This document shows positions 35,187 through 35,325 of a stretch of 35,325 nucleotides of DNA, piece after piece. Position numbers and translations under genes: made by a program. The DNA is taken from contig JAIPBD010000031.1 of the NCBI GenBank assembly GCA_021739765.1, positions 1 through 35,325 on the forward strand, in the 5' to 3' direction. Below the pieces are notes generated by a model that saw only the letters and a list, made by a program, of their open reading frames with translations, was not told where the DNA came from and did no database searches. The stretch is from Melioribacteraceae bacterium (GTDB lineage: Bacteria > Bacteroidota > Ignavibacteria > Ignavibacteriales > Melioribacteraceae). Each line of letters starts with the position of its first letter. The stretch's first letter is position 1.

Positions 35187-35325
35187 GAGACTGTAAAATA
35201 TTTTGTGTAAATGGAAAAAGTTATATTGAGTCATTAAACCTGTCCTCAAAATAAATTGAAAAATTGGAAAGAACAAGTGCCCAATTTCTAATCGGCATAG
35301 TCCATTTTTTTGATAAATCCCTATA
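35186..35325 (-). mobile_element. End of an IS256-family insertion sequence (partial)
   Basis: The element enters from the right edge of the window. It contains the last codons of a transposase (35221-35325). A terminal-repeat-like end reads GAGACTGTAAAATATTTTG and on through TGTAAATGG on the plus strand (about 35188-35213). The GAG-x-x-TGT...TTTTGTGTAAATG form resembles IS256-family ends. The boundary with the T9SS gene is near 35187. The other end and any target duplication are outside the window. Confidence 0.7.
35221..35325 (-). CDS. IS256-family (mutator-type) transposase, C-terminal fragment
   Basis: From the window edge the minus strand is open for 34 codons and ends at TAA (35223-35221). 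It contains KKWTMPIRNWALVLSNFSIYF followed by EDRF. The strip [KR]-K-W-T-M-P-[IV]-x-[ND]-W-x-L-x-L-x-x-[FL]-x-I-x-F-x-x-R is the characteristic C-terminus of IS256-family DDE transposases. The catalytic part lies outside the window. The stop is about 34 bp from the IS end, as is usual for this family. Confidence 0.75.
   Translation of the reverse strand, partial: YRDLSKKWTMPIRNWALVLSNFSIYFEDRFNDSI

Noticed and set aside
35187-35276. Codons upstream of 35187 as the true N-terminus of the T9SS protein.
   Set aside because: They are translated from the IS256 end sequence and contain no signal peptide.

Overview
The window is AT-rich bacterial DNA, most likely from the Ignavibacteria or a close relative in the Bacteroidota/Chlorobi assemblage. 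The main evidence is three long secreted proteins that end in the type IX secretion (T9SS/Por) type A sorting tail, in the form N-[YF]-P-N-P-F-N-P-x-T-T-I followed by an IYN-x-x-G-[EQ]-K-[VI]-KTL core and a K-K-M-x-L-L-[KR] end. A hybrid two-component regulator with a C-terminal AraC domain and several promoters resembling the Bacteroidota form (TTG-N19/20-TAnnTTTG) agree with this. The lineage is an inference; no rRNA or other marker gene is present, and I saw no tRNA, CRISPR array or complete mobile element.

Layout. 1-3.2 kb: gene remnants, including a decayed GNAT acetyltransferase, then a membrane-bound hybrid histidine kinase/response regulator/AraC protein. 3.4-7.1 kb: a T9SS-exported beta-propeller protein and apolipoprotein N-acyltransferase (lnt). 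7.2-7.7 kb: a decayed FG-GAP/T9SS gene. 7.8-10.5 kb: an HxlR regulator divergent from a four-gene operon (membrane protein, DUF4345 protein, SDR oxidoreductase, membrane protein), with operators on a Bacteroidota-type promoter and a strong terminator. 10.6-12.8 kb: a small membrane protein, an Rrf2 regulator, a probable Rrf2 operator, two tiny coupled reading frames and a PiT-type permease. 13.0-14.3 kb: an alanine dehydrogenase/carboxyethylornithine synthase-like enzyme with an upstream perfect FNR-type box. 14.65-18.5 kb: a YtrA-type GntR regulator (nearly leaderless), ABC ATPase, ABC permease, secreted LolA-like protein and secreted esterase. 18.6-21.0 kb: a nucleotidyltransferase remnant and katG. 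21.4-23.8 kb: a glycosyltransferase overlapping a GDP-mannose/UDP-glucose dehydrogenase. 28.7-23.9 kb, minus strand: an operon of Trm112-like protein, FAD-dependent GlcD-type oxidase, TPR protein and clpX. 28.8-30.7 kb: an SdiA-regulated-like lipoprotein and a yceI-marR pair with a double palindrome at its promoter. 30.8-35.3 kb, minus strand: two T9SS-exported proteins whose sorting tails are almost identical in DNA. The second has lost its 5' end to an IS256-family insertion sequence whose end lies at the window edge.

Themes. Much of the window concerns the cell envelope and export: T9SS cargo, Lnt, a YceI lipocalin-like protein, a LolA-like protein, and polysaccharide precursor and transfer enzymes. 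Much of the rest is small local regulons in which a one-component regulator (HxlR, Rrf2, GntR, MarR) sits beside its target with a visible palindrome at the promoter. Gene decay is frequent: I see remnants of GNAT, FG-GAP/T9SS and nucleotidyltransferase genes, and an IS-truncated T9SS gene. I did not find one clearly new defence or mobile system. The least explained modules are the HxlR-controlled membrane/SDR operon, the Rrf2-micro-ORF-PiT unit and the GntR-ABC-LolA-esterase operon.
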